Shown here: in pieces, positions 46,853 to 56,235 of the stretch
Position numbering within the stretch: the first letter of the stretch is position 1
Layout: each line of letters starts with the position of its first letter
Source: Geobacter sp. UBA5730
GTDB lineage: Bacteria; Desulfobacterota; Desulfuromonadia; Geobacterales; Pseudopelobacteraceae
Assembly: GCA_002419465.1 (NCBI GenBank)
Contig: DIGE01000018.1
Coordinates: forward strand, 50,917-114,916
Length of the DNA stretch: 64,000 bases
Reading direction: 5' to 3'
Notes under the pieces: model-generated
Database searches by the model: none
What the model was told of the DNA's origin: nothing
Seen by the model: only the letters and a program-made list of their open reading frames with translations
Made by a program: the position numbers and the translations under genes

Positions 46853-48242
46853 CTGAGAACTCCTTCCAGGGGAAGATTTTGCCTGGGTTCAAAATATTAT
46901 TCGGGTCCAGCGCCAGCTTGATCGCCTGCATGGTGGCGATCTGCACCGGACTCAACTCCAATTCGATATAAGGCTGTTTGGCCAGCCCCACCCCATGCTC
47001 GCCGGACATGGTGCCGTTCAGATCCAGGGCGGCCTGAAAGATCTCCTTGATCGCCTCGAGAGCCTTTTCCTCCTGACCGGGGATCTCCTTGTTGATCATC
47101 ACATTGACGTGGATGTTGCCATCGCCGGCATGGCCAAAGTTGACGATTGGGATGTCATACTTCTGTTGAATCTGCTCGATCTGCCGGATCACCACCGGCA
47201 CCTTGCTGCGGGGCACGACAATATCCTCGTTGAACTTGTGCGGATTGACGTCCCGCAACGAGGGGGACACCAGACGCCGCACCTTCCAGAGCGCCTCGGA
47301 CTCGGCATCATCCTTGGCTACCGTGCATTGCACCAGTCCCAGCGGAGCGATCAGCTCCTGGATGCGGGCCGCCTGTTTCTCTATCAGATCCTTGTCGCCG
47401 TCCACCTCGATCAGCAGCACCGCCCGCCCTTCTGGTGGAATTCCCAGACTGAAGCGCCGCTCCACGCATTGCAGGGTGGCGTAGTCCATAAACTCCAGGG
47501 TGGTGGGGATGATCTTGGCTCCGATGATGGTGGAGACCGCCTTGGCGGCCCCGTCGATCGAATCGAAGATGGTCAGCATGGTCTTCTTAGCCTCCGGCAG
47601 CGGCAGCAGCTTGAAGATGATCTTGGTGATCACCCCCAGGGTGCCCTCGCTGCCGCACAGCAAGCGGGTCAGGTCATAACCCACCACCGCCTTGTAGGTC
47701 TCGCCGCCGGTGCGAATGATCTCGCCGCTGGGCAACACCAGCTCCAAGCCCATCACAAAATCGCGGGTCACCCCGTATTTGACACAGCGCGGGCCGCCGG
47801 CGTTCTCGGCCACATTGCCACCCAGGGTGGAGAACTTGAGCGAGGCCGGGTCCGGCGGATAAAACAGGCCCAGTTTTTCGACGGCCAGCTGAAACTCCTC
47901 GGTCACGACCCCCGGCTCCACCTCGGCAATCAGGTTTTCGGTATCGATCCGCAGGATCCTGTTCATGCGGGTGGTCACCAGCACCACGCCGCCAGCCTTA
48001 GGCAGGGCGCCGCCGGTGAATCCGCTGCCGGCTCCGCGGGGAAAGACCGGAAACCGCTCCCGGTTGGCCAGCTTGAGCACCGCCGCCACCTCCTGTGGGC
48101 TGGCCGGATGCACCACGGCAGAGGGCAGAAACTCCATCTGGGTGGCGTCATAGCCGTAGCAGATCAGATCCTGCTTTTCTGTGGCGATATTTTCAGGCCC
48201 TACAATGGCCCGTAGTTGATCGACTATGCTGTGTGCCAACAT
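46842..48242 (-). CDS. glcD: FAD-linked oxidase, glycolate/lactate dehydrogenase type
   Basis: 466 residues. FAD-binding PCMH domain with FPRGAGSGFTGGALP and YPPDPASLKFSTLGGNVAENAGG; C-terminal FAD-oxidase domain with VNFGHAGDGNIHVNVM and GTMSGEHGVGLAKQPY (metal and substrate site). Oxidises glycolate, D-lactate or related 2-hydroxyacids. The usual Fe-S partner (glcF) is not adjacent here. Confidence 0.88.
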   Translation of the reverse strand: MLAHSIVDQLRAIVGPENIATEKQDLICYGYDATQMEFLPSAVVHPASPQEVAAVLKLANRERFPVFPRGAGSGFTGGALPKAGGVVLVTTRMNRILRIDTENLIAEVEPGVVTEEFQLAVEKLGLFYPPDPASLKFSTLGGNVAENAGGPRCVKYGVTRDFVMGLELVLPSGEIIRTGGETYKAVVGYDLTRLLCGSEGTLGVITKIIFKLLPLPEAKKTMLTIFDSIDGAAKAVSTIIGAKIIPTTLEFMDYATLQCVERRFSLGIPPEGRAVLLIEVDGDKDLIEKQAARIQELIAPLGLVQCTVAKDDAESEALWKVRRLVSPSLRDVNPHKFNEDIVVPRSKVPVVIRQIEQIQQKYDIPIVNFGHAGDGNIHVNVMINKEIPGQEEKALEAIKEIFQAALDLNGTMSGEHGVGLAKQPYIELELSPVQIATMQAIKLALDPNNILNPGKIFPWKEFSDAA

Positions 48243-48385
48243 CGGTTCACCTCAAAACATGATTGATAGCAAAAGAGCTTACCTGATTCAACGCTCCAAA
48301 GGCAAGGGAAACGGCCCGAGATTCCCTGTTGCCTGTTGGGCTGGCTTACCGTAAAATACGCTGTCGCACCACTCAGGAGCCGTTC

Positions 48386-49708
48386 ATGACCACGCTGGTA
48401 ATCACCGACATACCGCGTATCAGCGCACTTTTTGAACAGATCGCGTCCCGGCGTGGCGGTCTGGTGGTGGTGAGCGAGATCCACCGGGGGATTGAGGAAC
48501 TGGACCGCCACAAACCGGGACTGATCATCCTGCAGAACCACCTCTCCGGCCTATCGGCTGACATCGTACAAAAGCACCTTAAATCACGGTTGGGTAAGCG
48601 CAAGGTGCGCTTTGCCCTGATTTCGCCATCCGAGAGCCTTGATGTGGAGCTTTCCGCGCGTTTCGAAGCGATCCTCGATCCGGCTCTCTCTGATGAACGG
48701 CTGACGCAGATACTTGAAGAACTCCTGTCACAACCTGAACGAGCAGCCCGGTCAACGGGCACCCCGGTCAGCTCCATCCTGGAACTGCCGCCGATCAGGC
48801 AACAGGAGCCGGAACTGCCGGGCCTGCAGCCGGAGCCGCCGCCAAACCTCGCCGGCGCGGCTGACATGGTGCAGATCAGCTCACCGCCTCCACCCACGTC
48901 AGCCACTGATCTGTCAGCTGCAGCCCCCTTGCCGGATCAGTCTTTGCCTGAACCGGCGACCTACGATCTGCCCCGCAGAGCGAACAGCTCCATCATCTCG
49001 GCCTTCAGCCAGCACCTGGACCACACCGCCGCTGAGCTGGCTCCCGGTCCGACGCGCTTTTCTGACCGGGACAACGATCTGGCCATCCGGGATCTGCACC
49101 GGCAGCCCCATCTGCTACAGGATGAGCAGCGGCCGGCAACACCCTTCTTTCGCCGTACCGGTCTCTGGCTGTTGAGCGGCACCGTGGTAGTGGTAATCAT
49201 CATTACCCTGATCCAGCAGCGGCCCGGTTCTTCCCGAAAAACGGACACCGAAGCCCCGGCACCGGCCCTGCCGGTGGAGCCAGCCGCCGTCGCCCCGCCC
49301 CCCACCCCGGCACCGATCGGCCACAGGGGGTTGCAATCCCACGGTGCAGGCAGGCCCAGGGCACTGCCATCCTTCATCCCCCAGGCCGGCATCGACCGCA
49401 GCTATACCAAAGACAACCCAGGCTGGGAGAGCTACCACGGTCAAACCAGCGAATACCGGATCTTCAGGGAAAAGGATAACGCCATCAAGGCGGTGCAGGT
49501 GATTGACCGCAGCGGAGCCGGCATCCAGGATGCCTTCTACATTAGTGTGCTGAAGGAGCTGGCTGGCGCAACCGCCATGCGTCCTACCTCGTCAGAGATC
49601 AGGGAAGGCTATGAGATCCGCCGCGGGGTAGTGGCAGGGCTGGAGCTGGTGCAGTACCGGGATGCGCAGGGAGGCAGACTCCGCGGTTTTGTGGTCACCT
49701 GGCCCTGA
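48386..49708 (+). CDS. Membrane protein with degenerate receiver-like domain
   Basis: 440 residues from the ATG at 48386 (CAGGAG before it). The first 115 residues have the alternating pattern of a receiver domain, but the phosphoacceptor position reads LIILQNHLSGL, with Gln for Asp. A long Pro-rich linker, one membrane segment (about 268-285, LLSGTVVVVIIITLI), another Pro/Ala linker and a C-terminal domain of about 110 residues follow. No family recognised; probably envelope-anchored signalling or scaffold protein. Confidence 0.6.
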   Translation: MTTLVITDIPRISALFEQIASRRGGLVVVSEIHRGIEELDRHKPGLIILQNHLSGLSADIVQKHLKSRLGKRKVRFALISPSESLDVELSARFEAILDPALSDERLTQILEELLSQPERAARSTGTPVSSILELPPIRQQEPELPGLQPEPPPNLAGAADMVQISSPPPPTSATDLSAAAPLPDQSLPEPATYDLPRRANSSIISAFSQHLDHTAAELAPGPTRFSDRDNDLAIRDLHRQPHLLQDEQRPATPFFRRTGLWLLSGTVVVVIIITLIQQRPGSSRKTDTEAPAPALPVEPAAVAPPPTPAPIGHRGLQSHGAGRPRALPSFIPQAGIDRSYTKDNPGWESYHGQTSEYRIFREKDNAIKAVQVIDRSGAGIQDAFYISVLKELAGATAMRPTSSEIREGYEIRRGVVAGLELVQYRDAQGGRLRGFVVTWP

Positions 49709-49736
49709 AGGCAGGACACACAAAGCCTTTAACGCA

Positions 49737-49766
49737 CAACGGGCGCCCCGATCAGGGCGCCCGTTG
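49737..49766. terminator. Bidirectional terminator between convergent genes
   Basis: Perfect 12-bp stem CAACGGGCGCCC, six-base loop and complement. It sits between the stops at 49708 (+) and 49796 (-). Confidence 0.75.
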
Positions 49767-49795
49767 TGCTTAGGGTATCGAATACTGTCAGCACA

Positions 49796-50383
49796 CTACT
49801 TGGCAGACAGCTTAAGATAACATTCAGCTCGACTCAGGCTGGCGTCGGGCAGCAACGACGACTGGGGGAACTCAGCCATGAAGCGGTCAAATTGTGCCAC
49901 CGCAGACGTGCAATCGCCACGTTTGAATGCCGCCTGGGCGCGGGCATAGCTGGCCTGTTCAGCACTGGCCGGCTTGCTCGGGGCTGCCGTAACCGCCTGC
50001 TGTGTCCCGACGGCCGGCACGGGTTTATCCTGCCGCACTGGCGCTGGAACGGCAAGGGGTTTGGCGATTGTGGCAGGCTGAGCCGCCTGACGGCTGCTGA
50101 CCGGCACCCGCAGCAGGTTGCCGGGATAGATCAGATGCGGATTTTTGATGCTGTTGAACAGCAGTATCTGGGGATAATACGCGCCTCGCCCGGAAAACCG
50201 CTTCGAGAGGTGCGACAGGGTATCACCCTTTTTCACCAGCACCTCCCGCACCAGCACACCGTCTGCAGATGGCGGCTGTTCTCCCTGAGCCACCGGCCGG
50301 GCTTGATAGAGATAATCCTGGCCCCAGACAGGGCTGGTTAAAAGCAATGCCAGCGGCGCCAGCGCACCAATCAGAAAACGCAT
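49796..50383 (-). CDS. Secreted LysM-domain protein
   Basis: 195 residues: signal peptide (LIGALAPLALLLTSPVWG), a LysM domain (about 45-95, LVKKGDTLSHLSKRFSGRG; NPHLIYPGNLLRVP), an Ala/Pro linker and a C-terminal TPR-like pair (YARAQAAFKRGDCTSAVAQFD; YLKLSAK). Likely a periplasmic peptidoglycan-binding protein acting with the large protein encoded just upstream. Confidence 0.85.
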   Translation of the reverse strand: MRFLIGALAPLALLLTSPVWGQDYLYQARPVAQGEQPPSADGVLVREVLVKKGDTLSHLSKRFSGRGAYYPQILLFNSIKNPHLIYPGNLLRVPVSSRQAAQPATIAKPLAVPAPVRQDKPVPAVGTQQAVTAAPSKPASAEQASYARAQAAFKRGDCTSAVAQFDRFMAEFPQSSLLPDASLSRAECYLKLSAK

Positions 50384-50384
50384 A

Positions 50385-52724
50385 TCAGTACCTGTTCCCC
50401 AGTTGGTCGTAATAGGAAAGAAGGCTCTTCACCTGAATACCGGTACCAACACCAGTGCCCGGCTTGACCCGGAAGGAGGCCTTGACCACCCGCTTCTCGC
50501 CGGCCCCCAGCTCATTCAAGCGCCAGGAACGATCCTGGGGGGCCGCTTTGCTGACCTCGGCAGCCGGTTCAGCGGCCACCAATTCCAACTGCTCAGGCCA
50601 GGAGGCCTGCAGTTCGACCCCTTTGGCCAGGTTGGAACCCTGGTTGTGCACGACCAGATCCACCGTCAACAGCTCGCCAGGGACCAGCAGACCGCCACGA
50701 CCTTTCAGGGCCAGTTGCAGCACTGGACGGGAGAAGCCCAACCGGGCATCGGCCAGGGCCGTCTTGGCCTGTCCCGACTCAGCGGCCACACTCAGACTTA
50801 CCCCGGCCTCGGAACCATCCGGCGAGGTACGGCTGGTGGCCACTTCCAGCACAAGGGCAGCCTCTTCCTTGGGACCCAGGGGGCCGATGGCCGACACTTC
50901 GGGCTCGTTGGGCTGCCGCAGTCCGTCACGGTTCAGGTCGTGATAGACGGTCACCTTCTGGGGGACAGGCACACTGGCTACCACGCTGAAACGCTCACGC
51001 TGGTTGCCGTTGTTGACCAGCGTGGCCGGCAGGCTGACGGTCTGCCCCGGGATCACCACCACCCGGTTGCTGGCCATCCTGACCGACACGGCGCTCACCG
51101 GCTGGACATAGACCGCCGCCGCATGGAAGGTGCTGACCGCTTTGAGCGGGGTGTTCACCAGGTCGGCGCGCACCACCAGCTCCTCGCGGGCCAGCGCCTC
51201 CTGTTTCACGGTGAAGCTCACCACAAACTCACGGCTCTCGCCCGATTTCAGCTCAAGTCCGTCCTGTACCAGAGCGGCTTGCATCTCTTGGCGGAAACCG
51301 GCAAACGACGCCGGTTCGTACTGAGCCGGAAAGTTCACCCGCAGGCTTACCTCACGGGCTGGCATGGAACCGACATTCAGCAGGGTCACCCGGTACTGGA
51401 CCTGCTCTCCCGGTGTTGCCTGGGCTTTATCCGACTTCACCATTGCCCGTAGCAGCGGCGCCGAGGCGGTCAACGAAATTTCACGGCTTTGGGAGGCCTC
51501 GGCAGCAAACCGCGAGGCAGCCTTGACCGGATAGGTGATCCGCAGACCGTCGATGGTGGCTGCCGGCACCGAGAGTTGCAGCAGGCCGTTGAAGCGCTCA
51601 CCAGGGGCCAGCACCGGCGTCTGGTTAAGGGCCTGCCCAGGTGCCGCGGTTGCGACAAACCGTGCGCCATACTCCGCCGGAAAACCGGATGCCAGATAGA
51701 AGCTGTCGGCACCGTTGCCCCGGTTCACGACCTCAAAGGGGATGGCAGTACTGCTGGAAACCTCCACCGGTGCTCGCCCGCCCTGCAGACTGAAATCAAA
51801 GGCGGCATACTGGGCCACCTCCAGCGACAAGACCTGGGCATGCTCAACTGGCGCCGGCACAACGGCAGTGCTGGCTGCCACGGGTACCGCAACCCCTAAC
51901 TCCTTGAGACGCAGCGCAGCGGTCTTTGCGGCAGGCGTGCCGGGGAACCTGGTCAGGATGCGCTGGTATTCGCCGATGGCCTTCTCCCGCAGGGCCAGTT
52001 GGTCGGCCCGCGCCTTTTCTGCAACACGACGCTCCTCAGCCGCCTTGCGCTCCTCAGCCGCCTTGCGCTCCTCAGCCGCCTTGCGCTGCTCCTCGGCCTT
52101 GACAGCCGCCAGTCGTTGCTGTTCAGTCGCCTGCTTGGCCTTGCGTTCTTCTTCCAGTTTCAGCTGGGCCAGACGGGCGGTCTCGGCCTGTTCACGGGCA
52201 ATCCGCTCTTCCTCCGCCTTGGCCTTCAGAATACGGACCTTTTCAGCCTTCTCTGCTGCCGCACGGGCCGCCTGCTCCTGCGCGACACGCTCGGTCTCGG
52301 CCTTTTGGCGGGCCTCAGCCTCAGCCTTGGCGACCTGGGCCGCCTGCCCACTCTGCTCGTACTGGGCTGCCAGGGTCAGCAACTCTTCTTCAACGGTATT
52401 TTTAAGGGGGTTATCTGGGTATTCGCGGGTGAACTGCGCCATATAGCGGGCCGCTTCCTGACGGTTGCCGGCCTTGTAATGGGCACGTGCCAGCCAGAAC
52501 AGGGTCATATCCCGCAGCGGTGTTTCAGGATGCTTCTCCAGCACCTCACCCAGACGGGTGACGGCTGTGGGGTAATCCTTCTGCTGATAGGCGTTGAAAC
52601 CGGCCAGGAAGATCTGGGAGTCTCCGGTCTCCTGGGCGATGACCGAAGGTGCAACGAGCAGGACGACACATGCCAGTCCGGCGGCGATTGTCGCCAGACG
52701 GCGACAGGTCTTAAGCATCTTCAC
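50385..52724 (-). CDS. Large secreted protein: TPR, coiled coil and repeated beta domains
   Basis: I chose the GTG at 52724, seven bases after AAAGGG; longer starts add 31 residues before the signal peptide. 779 residues: signal peptide (about 1-28), TPR-like segment (FLAGFNAYQQKDYPTAVTRL), an Ala/Glu/Lys coiled coil (about 105-230), a short second TPR-like part and then several CARDB/DUF11-like beta domains (for example VVNRGNGADSFYLASGFP; TLVNNGNQRERFSVVASVP). Function unknown; probably envelope or surface structure, adjacent to the LysM gene. Confidence 0.75.
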   Translation of the reverse strand: MKMLKTCRRLATIAAGLACVVLLVAPSVIAQETGDSQIFLAGFNAYQQKDYPTAVTRLGEVLEKHPETPLRDMTLFWLARAHYKAGNRQEAARYMAQFTREYPDNPLKNTVEEELLTLAAQYEQSGQAAQVAKAEAEARQKAETERVAQEQAARAAAEKAEKVRILKAKAEEERIAREQAETARLAQLKLEEERKAKQATEQQRLAAVKAEEQRKAAEERKAAEERKAAEERRVAEKARADQLALREKAIGEYQRILTRFPGTPAAKTAALRLKELGVAVPVAASTAVVPAPVEHAQVLSLEVAQYAAFDFSLQGGRAPVEVSSSTAIPFEVVNRGNGADSFYLASGFPAEYGARFVATAAPGQALNQTPVLAPGERFNGLLQLSVPAATIDGLRITYPVKAASRFAAEASQSREISLTASAPLLRAMVKSDKAQATPGEQVQYRVTLLNVGSMPAREVSLRVNFPAQYEPASFAGFRQEMQAALVQDGLELKSGESREFVVSFTVKQEALAREELVVRADLVNTPLKAVSTFHAAAVYVQPVSAVSVRMASNRVVVIPGQTVSLPATLVNNGNQRERFSVVASVPVPQKVTVYHDLNRDGLRQPNEPEVSAIGPLGPKEEAALVLEVATSRTSPDGSEAGVSLSVAAESGQAKTALADARLGFSRPVLQLALKGRGGLLVPGELLTVDLVVHNQGSNLAKGVELQASWPEQLELVAAEPAAEVSKAAPQDRSWRLNELGAGEKRVVKASFRVKPGTGVGTGIQVKSLLSYYDQLGNRY
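52039..52092 (-). repeat. 18-bp tandem repeat inside the coiled-coil coding region
   Basis: The unit GCCGCCTTGCGCTCCTCA occurs three times in direct tandem, encoding repeated KAAEER hexads. Units look identical, so the number may vary between strains by slippage. Confidence 0.8.
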
Positions 52725-52852
52725 GGGAGCACCCTTTCCCCGGCTGACGGGGCAACGTTGATAACTGCCAAGAAACACTTGCATAAAATGCGTATTTCCA
52801 TAACACCTTCGCGCCACCTTGTCAACCGTGGAAAGCGTGTTTCAAAGCCGTT

Positions 52853-54073
52853 TCAGCGGATATGATCCTCGGGGTAGGCACCGATCTTGTGAATTGCCAG
52901 GTCAGGCCCGTTGAACTCATCCTCCTCATGCAACCGGATACCGATGGTCCTGGACAAGGCGCCATAGACCAGAAAGCCGCTTGCAACGGCGAAAAGCACC
53001 GCAACCAAGGTACCGCTCAGTTGCGAGACAAAGCTGACGCCACCCATGCCACCCAGCCATTTCTGGCCAAAGATACCAGCCGCGATGCCGCCCCAACTGC
53101 CGATCATGCCATGTAACGGCCAGACTCCCAGCACGTCGTCAATCTGCAGTTTTTCCTGCTCGAATTGAAAGCCGCACACAAAAATCACCGCCGCGATGGC
53201 CCCGGTGGCCAAGGCTCCCAGGGGATGCATCAGGTCGCTGCCGGCACAGACCGCAATCAGGCCGGCCAGAGCGCCGTTGTGCACAAAACCGGGGTCGTTT
53301 CTGCCGGCGACCAGGGCGGCCAGTACCCCGCCCACCATTGCCATCAATGAGTTCACGGCCACCAGGCCGGAGATTTTCTCCAGATGACCGGCGCTCATCA
53401 CATTGAAACCGAACCAGCCCACCGCCAGAATCCAGGAACCCAGAGCCAGAAAGGGGATATTGCTGACCGGCAGGGGCGTTGACCTGCCGTGGCTGTAACG
53501 CCCCTTGCGAGCCCCCAGCAACAGTATCGCCGGCAGGGCGATCCAGCCACCAATGGAGTGCACCACCACCGAACCGGCATAATCATGGAACTCCAGACCG
53601 CCGGTCGCCTTGAAGATGCCCTGCAGCAAGGAGGCATTTTTACCCCAGATCAGTGATTCGAACAGGGGATAGCACAGCCCGGCGAAGATCGCGCCGGCGA
53701 TCACCTGCGGCCAGAATTTGGCCCGCTCGGCGATGCCGCCGGAAATGATGGCCGGAATGCAGGCGGCAAAGCAGAGCAGAAAGAAATAGTGCACCAGATT
53801 ATAGCCCATATCCCCCTGCATCAGCTCGTTCGCCGGTCTGAGGAAGGAGATGCCGTAGGCCAGCGGAAAACCGATCAGAAAGTAAACCACCGTGGAGACC
53901 GACCAGTCCGTCAGGATCTTCACAAAGGCGTTCACCTGGCTCTTCTTGCGGACCGTACCCACCTCCAGAAAGGCAAATCCGGCGTGCATGGCAAACACCA
54001 TCACCGCGCCAAGCATCAGAAACAACACATCACCGCTTTGTTTCATGTTCGTCAGGGGGGACAACGACTCCAT
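52853..54073 (-). CDS. amt: Ammonium transporter
   Basis: 406 residues from the ATG at 54073, preceded by GGAGG. Eleven membrane segments of the Amt/MEP/Rh fold. The His pair lies in HDYAGSVVVHSIGG and DDVLGVWPLHGMIGSWGG; FNVMSAGHLEKISG is another family block. Imports ammonium or ammonia. No glnB/glnK gene is visible next to it. Confidence 0.95.
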   Translation of the reverse strand: MESLSPLTNMKQSGDVLFLMLGAVMVFAMHAGFAFLEVGTVRKKSQVNAFVKILTDWSVSTVVYFLIGFPLAYGISFLRPANELMQGDMGYNLVHYFFLLCFAACIPAIISGGIAERAKFWPQVIAGAIFAGLCYPLFESLIWGKNASLLQGIFKATGGLEFHDYAGSVVVHSIGGWIALPAILLLGARKGRYSHGRSTPLPVSNIPFLALGSWILAVGWFGFNVMSAGHLEKISGLVAVNSLMAMVGGVLAALVAGRNDPGFVHNGALAGLIAVCAGSDLMHPLGALATGAIAAVIFVCGFQFEQEKLQIDDVLGVWPLHGMIGSWGGIAAGIFGQKWLGGMGGVSFVSQLSGTLVAVLFAVASGFLVYGALSRTIGIRLHEEDEFNGPDLAIHKIGAYPEDHIR

Positions 54074-54301
54074 ACCGGTCGCCTCCGTGTAAAAAAAATA
54101 GGCTGACCTGCCCGATCGGCAGCAGCCTGTAGCCTCTAGCAAGAACGCGGCCAATCTGGTCTTAAGCGGTAACCTGTTGATAAACAAGGCATCAGCCTAA
54201 AATATGCTCAGCCGGTTGCGCCTACATTTTGGACAGCACTGCCCGCGGTTTAGGCAGCAAGGCTGCTTTTCTTTTAACGACCTTCAGTTTAGAATGCCCC
54301 C

Positions 54302-56149
54302 ATGGAACTGCGCGACAGCATACGGAACTTTCCCGCCAGCCCCGGCGTCTACCAGATGTTTGACGCCGAAGGCAGCATCCTTTACGTGGGCAAGGCCCGC
54401 AATCTGCGGCAACGGGTCAGAAACTACTTTGGCGTCTCCCCGGACAGCCGTCCCCAGGTTCGTTTTCTGATGGCCAGGGTGACCGAGATCCGTTTTACCG
54501 TGACCGACACAGAAAAAGAGGCGCTGCTGCTGGAAAACACCCTGATCAAGCAGCACCAGCCCCGCTACAACCTGAGTCTTAAAGACGACAAAACATTTTT
54601 CTCCCTGCGAATCGACCTGCGTGAGCGCTTTCCCCGTTTCACGGTAGTACGCAAGGTGCCCCGGGACGGGGCCCGCTACTTCGGCCCCTACGCCTCGGCC
54701 ACAGCTGCCCGTGAGGTGCTGCGCCAACTGCAGCGCATGTTCCCCCTGCGTCACTACCCGCTCAAAAACTGCATGAACCGTCCCCGTCCCTGCCTGTACC
54801 ACCAGATCAGCCAGTGCAGCGCCCCCTGCCATGGCAAGATCAGCGTTGAGCAGTATGCCTCACTGGTGGAGGGCGCGGTCATGTTTCTGGACGGCAAGGG
54901 CAAGGATCTGGTGGCCGGCTTCAGACAGCGGATGAAAGAGGCCGCCGAAGGACAGCGCTATGAGGAGGCGGCCCGCTGGCGGGACCTGCTCCAGGCCGTG
55001 GCCACCACCCTGGAGCACCAAAAGGTGATCAGCCGTGGGGGTGACTGGGATGCCGTGGGCCTGGCCCGCGACGGCGAACGGGTGGCGGTGGCGCTGCTCT
55101 TTCTGAGAGGCGGCGCCCTGTCCGGCAGCACCGTGCTGCACGGTTCCGGCGAACTTGATGATGCCGATGCGCTGGCGGCCTTTATCCAGCGCTACTATGA
55201 CGGTGAGCGCAGTATCCCGGACGAGCTGCTGCTGCCGTGCGAACTTGAGGCGAAAGGACTTGTGGAAGAGTGGTTGAGCGATCTGCGAGGACGGAGAGTA
55301 CGGCTACAGCGTCCCCTGCGCGGGGAAAAAGCCGACCTGGTGGCATTGGCAGGCCGCAACGCCCAGGCCGCTCTCCAGGAAAAGACCGCCAGCGAACGTT
55401 CGACCAGCTCCACGCTGGAGGAACTGCAACACAAACTAGGTCTACCAGCCCTGCCCTGCCGGATCGAGTGCTACGACATTTCCACCTTGCAGGGGCGCAA
55501 CTCGGTGGGCAGCGGGGTGGCGTTCCTGGATGGTGTAGCTGACAAGGCCCGCTATCGACGCTACCGGATTCGCAACGTGCAGGGCCAGGACGATTTTGCC
55601 ATGCTGCAAGAGGTCTTCTCCCGGCGCTTCAGCCCTGAGAACATTGCTGCATGGGGGCTGCCGGACCTGGTGGTGGTGGACGGCGGCATCGGCCAGCTTA
55701 ACAGCACGGTGGCCGCCCTGGAAGAACTGGGCATGACCGGGCGGTTTGCAGTAATCTCACTGGCCAAGAGCCGGGTCAAAGGAGATGGCAAGGATATCCA
55801 TGTAGAACGGAGTGAAGAACGGGTCTTTTTGCCGGGCCGCAGAAACCCGGTCAAACTGCGGCAGGATTCGCCTTCGCTCAAACTGCTGGCAGCCATCCGC
55901 GATGAGGCTCACCGCTTTGCCATCGGCTACCACCGCAGTCTGCGGGATCGTGAGACCCTGCACTCGGCGCTCCGGGACATTCCAGGCGTAGGGCCGCGAC
56001 GCGAGCGGTTGCTGCTGACCAGTTTCGGTTCACTGGAAGGGGTGCGGCGGGCAACGGTAGAGCAACTGGCTGCGGTGGCAGGTATTGGCGAGGATCTGGC
56101 GGAGCAGCTAAAACGCGTCATGCCGGTCGAGATAGCAACCGAGGACTGA
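54302..56149 (+). CDS. uvrC: Excinuclease ABC subunit C
   Basis: 615 residues. N-terminal GIY-YIG nuclease (GVYQMFDAEGSILYVGKARNLRQRV), Cys-containing block CLYHQISQCSAPC, UVR motif (about 205-240, RMKEAAEGQRYEEAARWRDLL), RNase H-like nuclease (IECYDISTLQGRNSVGSGVAF; DLVVVDGGIGQLNS) and two helix-hairpin-helix units near the end. It makes the dual incisions of nucleotide excision repair. No clear ribosome site precedes the ATG. Confidence 0.98.
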   Translation: MELRDSIRNFPASPGVYQMFDAEGSILYVGKARNLRQRVRNYFGVSPDSRPQVRFLMARVTEIRFTVTDTEKEALLLENTLIKQHQPRYNLSLKDDKTFFSLRIDLRERFPRFTVVRKVPRDGARYFGPYASATAAREVLRQLQRMFPLRHYPLKNCMNRPRPCLYHQISQCSAPCHGKISVEQYASLVEGAVMFLDGKGKDLVAGFRQRMKEAAEGQRYEEAARWRDLLQAVATTLEHQKVISRGGDWDAVGLARDGERVAVALLFLRGGALSGSTVLHGSGELDDADALAAFIQRYYDGERSIPDELLLPCELEAKGLVEEWLSDLRGRRVRLQRPLRGEKADLVALAGRNAQAALQEKTASERSTSSTLEELQHKLGLPALPCRIECYDISTLQGRNSVGSGVAFLDGVADKARYRRYRIRNVQGQDDFAMLQEVFSRRFSPENIAAWGLPDLVVVDGGIGQLNSTVAALEELGMTGRFAVISLAKSRVKGDGKDIHVERSEERVFLPGRRNPVKLRQDSPSLKLLAAIRDEAHRFAIGYHRSLRDRETLHSALRDIPGVGPRRERLLLTSFGSLEGVRRATVEQLAAVAGIGEDLAEQLKRVMPVEIATED

Positions 56150-56235
56150 CCGGCCTTAAGCTCCATTGCAGCGGGCATCGGACCGGTCAGCCACGTACAC
56201 TATTTTGAGCGGTCGACAGGGATCAGCCCTGCCCC

